A DNA stretch of 64,000 bases from Tellurirhabdus bombi (lineage in GTDB: Bacteria > Bacteroidota > Bacteroidia > Cytophagales > Spirosomataceae). The notes under the pieces are model-generated. The model had not been told where the DNA came from. It saw only the letters and a list, made by a program, of their open reading frames with translations, and made no database searches. The stretch lies in assembly GCF_021484805.1 (NCBI RefSeq), contig NZ_CP090557.1, positions 62,001-126,000 on the forward strand. The letters run 5' to 3'. The translations under genes were made by a program, and so were the position numbers. Below, piece by piece: positions 63,402 through 64,000 of this stretch (positions are counted from its first letter, which is position 1; each line of letters opens with the position of its first letter).

Positions 63402-64000
63402 ATGAAGAGAGACTCCAGAGAGGAAAATTTTGATGGCCGCGGTGCAAATGACCGCCGTGATGGCAGGACAAACGACACCCGTTCCAACAGTGACAAAGCT
63501 CCTTTTTATAAGAACGTAGCCCGTCAAAACGACGGTAACCGTGCCGATGAAGCTGGCGATTCACGTCCAAGTTTTGAACGCCGCTCATCCAATCGGGAGG
63601 ACGACCGCCCCAAAGGCAATCGTTCATCCCGCAGTGAACAACCATTCCGGAAAGAGAATACGGAACGGCGCGACTTTAAACGCCGTGATGACAGCCGCCC
63701 ATCTTTTGGCAACCGCGATGAACGCCCCCGAGGTGACCGCCCCGCTTTTGGCGACCGCAACGAACGTCCCAGAGGTGAACGGCCATCTTTTGGCGACCGC
63801 AACGAACGCCCTAGAGGTGAACGTCCTTCTTTTGGGAACCGCGACGAACGCCCTAGAGGCGAACGTCCCCCTTTTGGCGACCGCAATGAGCGCCGGAGCC
63901 CTTCGTCTGATCGGCCCGAACGTCCGTTCCGCCGCGATAATGATAGCCGGCCTTCCGGTGAACGTCGCTCTTCGGAGCGCGGTGAGCGTCCATTCCGCCG
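63402..64000 (+). CDS. RG/ERP-repeat N-terminus of a large protein (runs off right edge), possibly pseudouridine synthase
   Basis: From an ATG at 63402 the frame is open for 199 codons to the window edge. It is very rich in Arg, Asp, Glu, Pro and Gly. Residues about 100-165 contain repeats of a 14-residue unit (pattern S-F-G-D-R-N-E-R-P-R-G-E-R-P). It is disordered and basic-acidic, of the type often found at the N-terminus of RluB-like pseudouridine synthases in Bacteroidota; that link is recalled from family knowledge and no catalytic domain is in view. A helicase or other RNA-binding protein is also possible. Confidence 0.6.
   Translation, partial: MKRDSREENFDGRGANDRRDGRTNDTRSNSDKAPFYKNVARQNDGNRADEAGDSRPSFERRSSNREDDRPKGNRSSRSEQPFRKENTERRDFKRRDDSRPSFGNRDERPRGDRPAFGDRNERPRGERPSFGDRNERPRGERPSFGNRDERPRGERPPFGDRNERRSPSSDRPERPFRRDNDSRPSGERRSSERGERPFR
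63702..63899 (+). repeat. 42-bp tandem repeats coding for a 14-residue RG-rich unit
   Basis: Four full 42-base units begin at 63702, 63744, 63786 and 63828, and a 30-base partial unit begins at 63870. They differ at a few bases and at Asp/Asn and Ser/Ala/Pro positions. They lie in frame in the right-edge gene. Confidence 0.8.

Noticed and set aside
63702-63899. Possible CRISPR-like repeats at the right edge
   Set aside because: Units are contiguous with no spacers, in frame, and code for an RG-rich peptide.
1-64000. tRNA, rRNA, insertion sequences, prophage or CRISPR arrays
   Set aside because: Gaps were read by eye and no cloverleaf-like tRNA, transposase gene, integrase or regular repeat-spacer array was seen; a tRNAscan run could still find something missed.

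Overview
The window looks like a chromosomal segment of a Bacteroidota bacterium, most likely order Cytophagales (Spirosoma-like relatives are my best guess from the gene set; inference only). Evidence: TonB-dependent receptors, one with a carboxypeptidase-regulatory-like N-terminal domain; an FG-GAP/VCBS protein with a type IX secretion C-terminal signal; a fused SecDF; a LytS/LytTR two-component pair; an LptD-like protein of the Bacteroidota type; almost no Shine-Dalgarno sequences; and several Bacteroidota-type -7 boxes (TAnnTTTG). No phage, transposon, CRISPR array, tRNA or rRNA was seen. Coding density is high and the content is mostly housekeeping.

Region 1 (1-16 kb) is a cobalt/cobalamin locus. 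An AraC-type regulator fragment and a DoxX protein come first. Then, on the minus strand, come CobN (with an N-terminal [2Fe-2S] ferredoxin-like domain), a glycosyltransferase and CobB. A cupin gene converges with a TonB receptor/PepSY pair. The 790-bp gap at 12350-13139 holds two divergent cobalamin riboswitches. The minus-strand one leads into the TonB receptor and PepSY reductase-like protein. The plus-strand one leads into a NicO/UreH-type metal permease and a BtuB-like receptor.

Region 2 (16-25 kb): a lysine-rich small protein; a minus-strand run of PhoX-like lipoprotein, di-heme peroxidase and Wzi-like protein; a 2-hydroxyacid dehydrogenase; and a T9SS-exported FG-GAP protein. Region 3 (25-36 kb): murF, a TspO-like membrane protein, an AAA ATPase and folK on plus; purH-plsC-gatC on minus, with the gatC terminator inside folK; pdhB; two tandem paralogous polytopic proteins resembling GT-C glycosyltransferases; and a small unknown gene. 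Region 4 (36-48 kb): a beta-lactamase-fold/double-rhodanese protein with a TauE/SafE exporter, an amino-acid permease, secDF, a small secreted protein and the nadC-nadA-nadB operon.

Region 5 (47.5-54 kb): a compact minus-strand operon of lipoprotein, CPBP-family membrane protease, LytS-type kinase, a 48-residue membrane peptide and a LytTR regulator, headed by a 14-bp hairpin; then LptD-like, divergent from an amidase and an MlaD-like protein. Region 6 (56-64 kb): a methylcrotonyl-CoA-carboxylase-like beta subunit, a DUF1338/2-oxoadipate dioxygenase-like protein, a small outer-membrane protein, an S41 protease, acetoacetyl-CoA synthetase, and the start of a protein with 14-residue RG-rich repeats that runs off the right edge.

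The most interesting points are the paired riboswitches that reassign a 'siderophore' receptor to cobalt/corrinoid metabolism, the unlisted membrane peptide between kinase and regulator, and the coding-embedded terminator. I found no clearly novel defence or mobile system. All functional names rest on motif recognition by eye.
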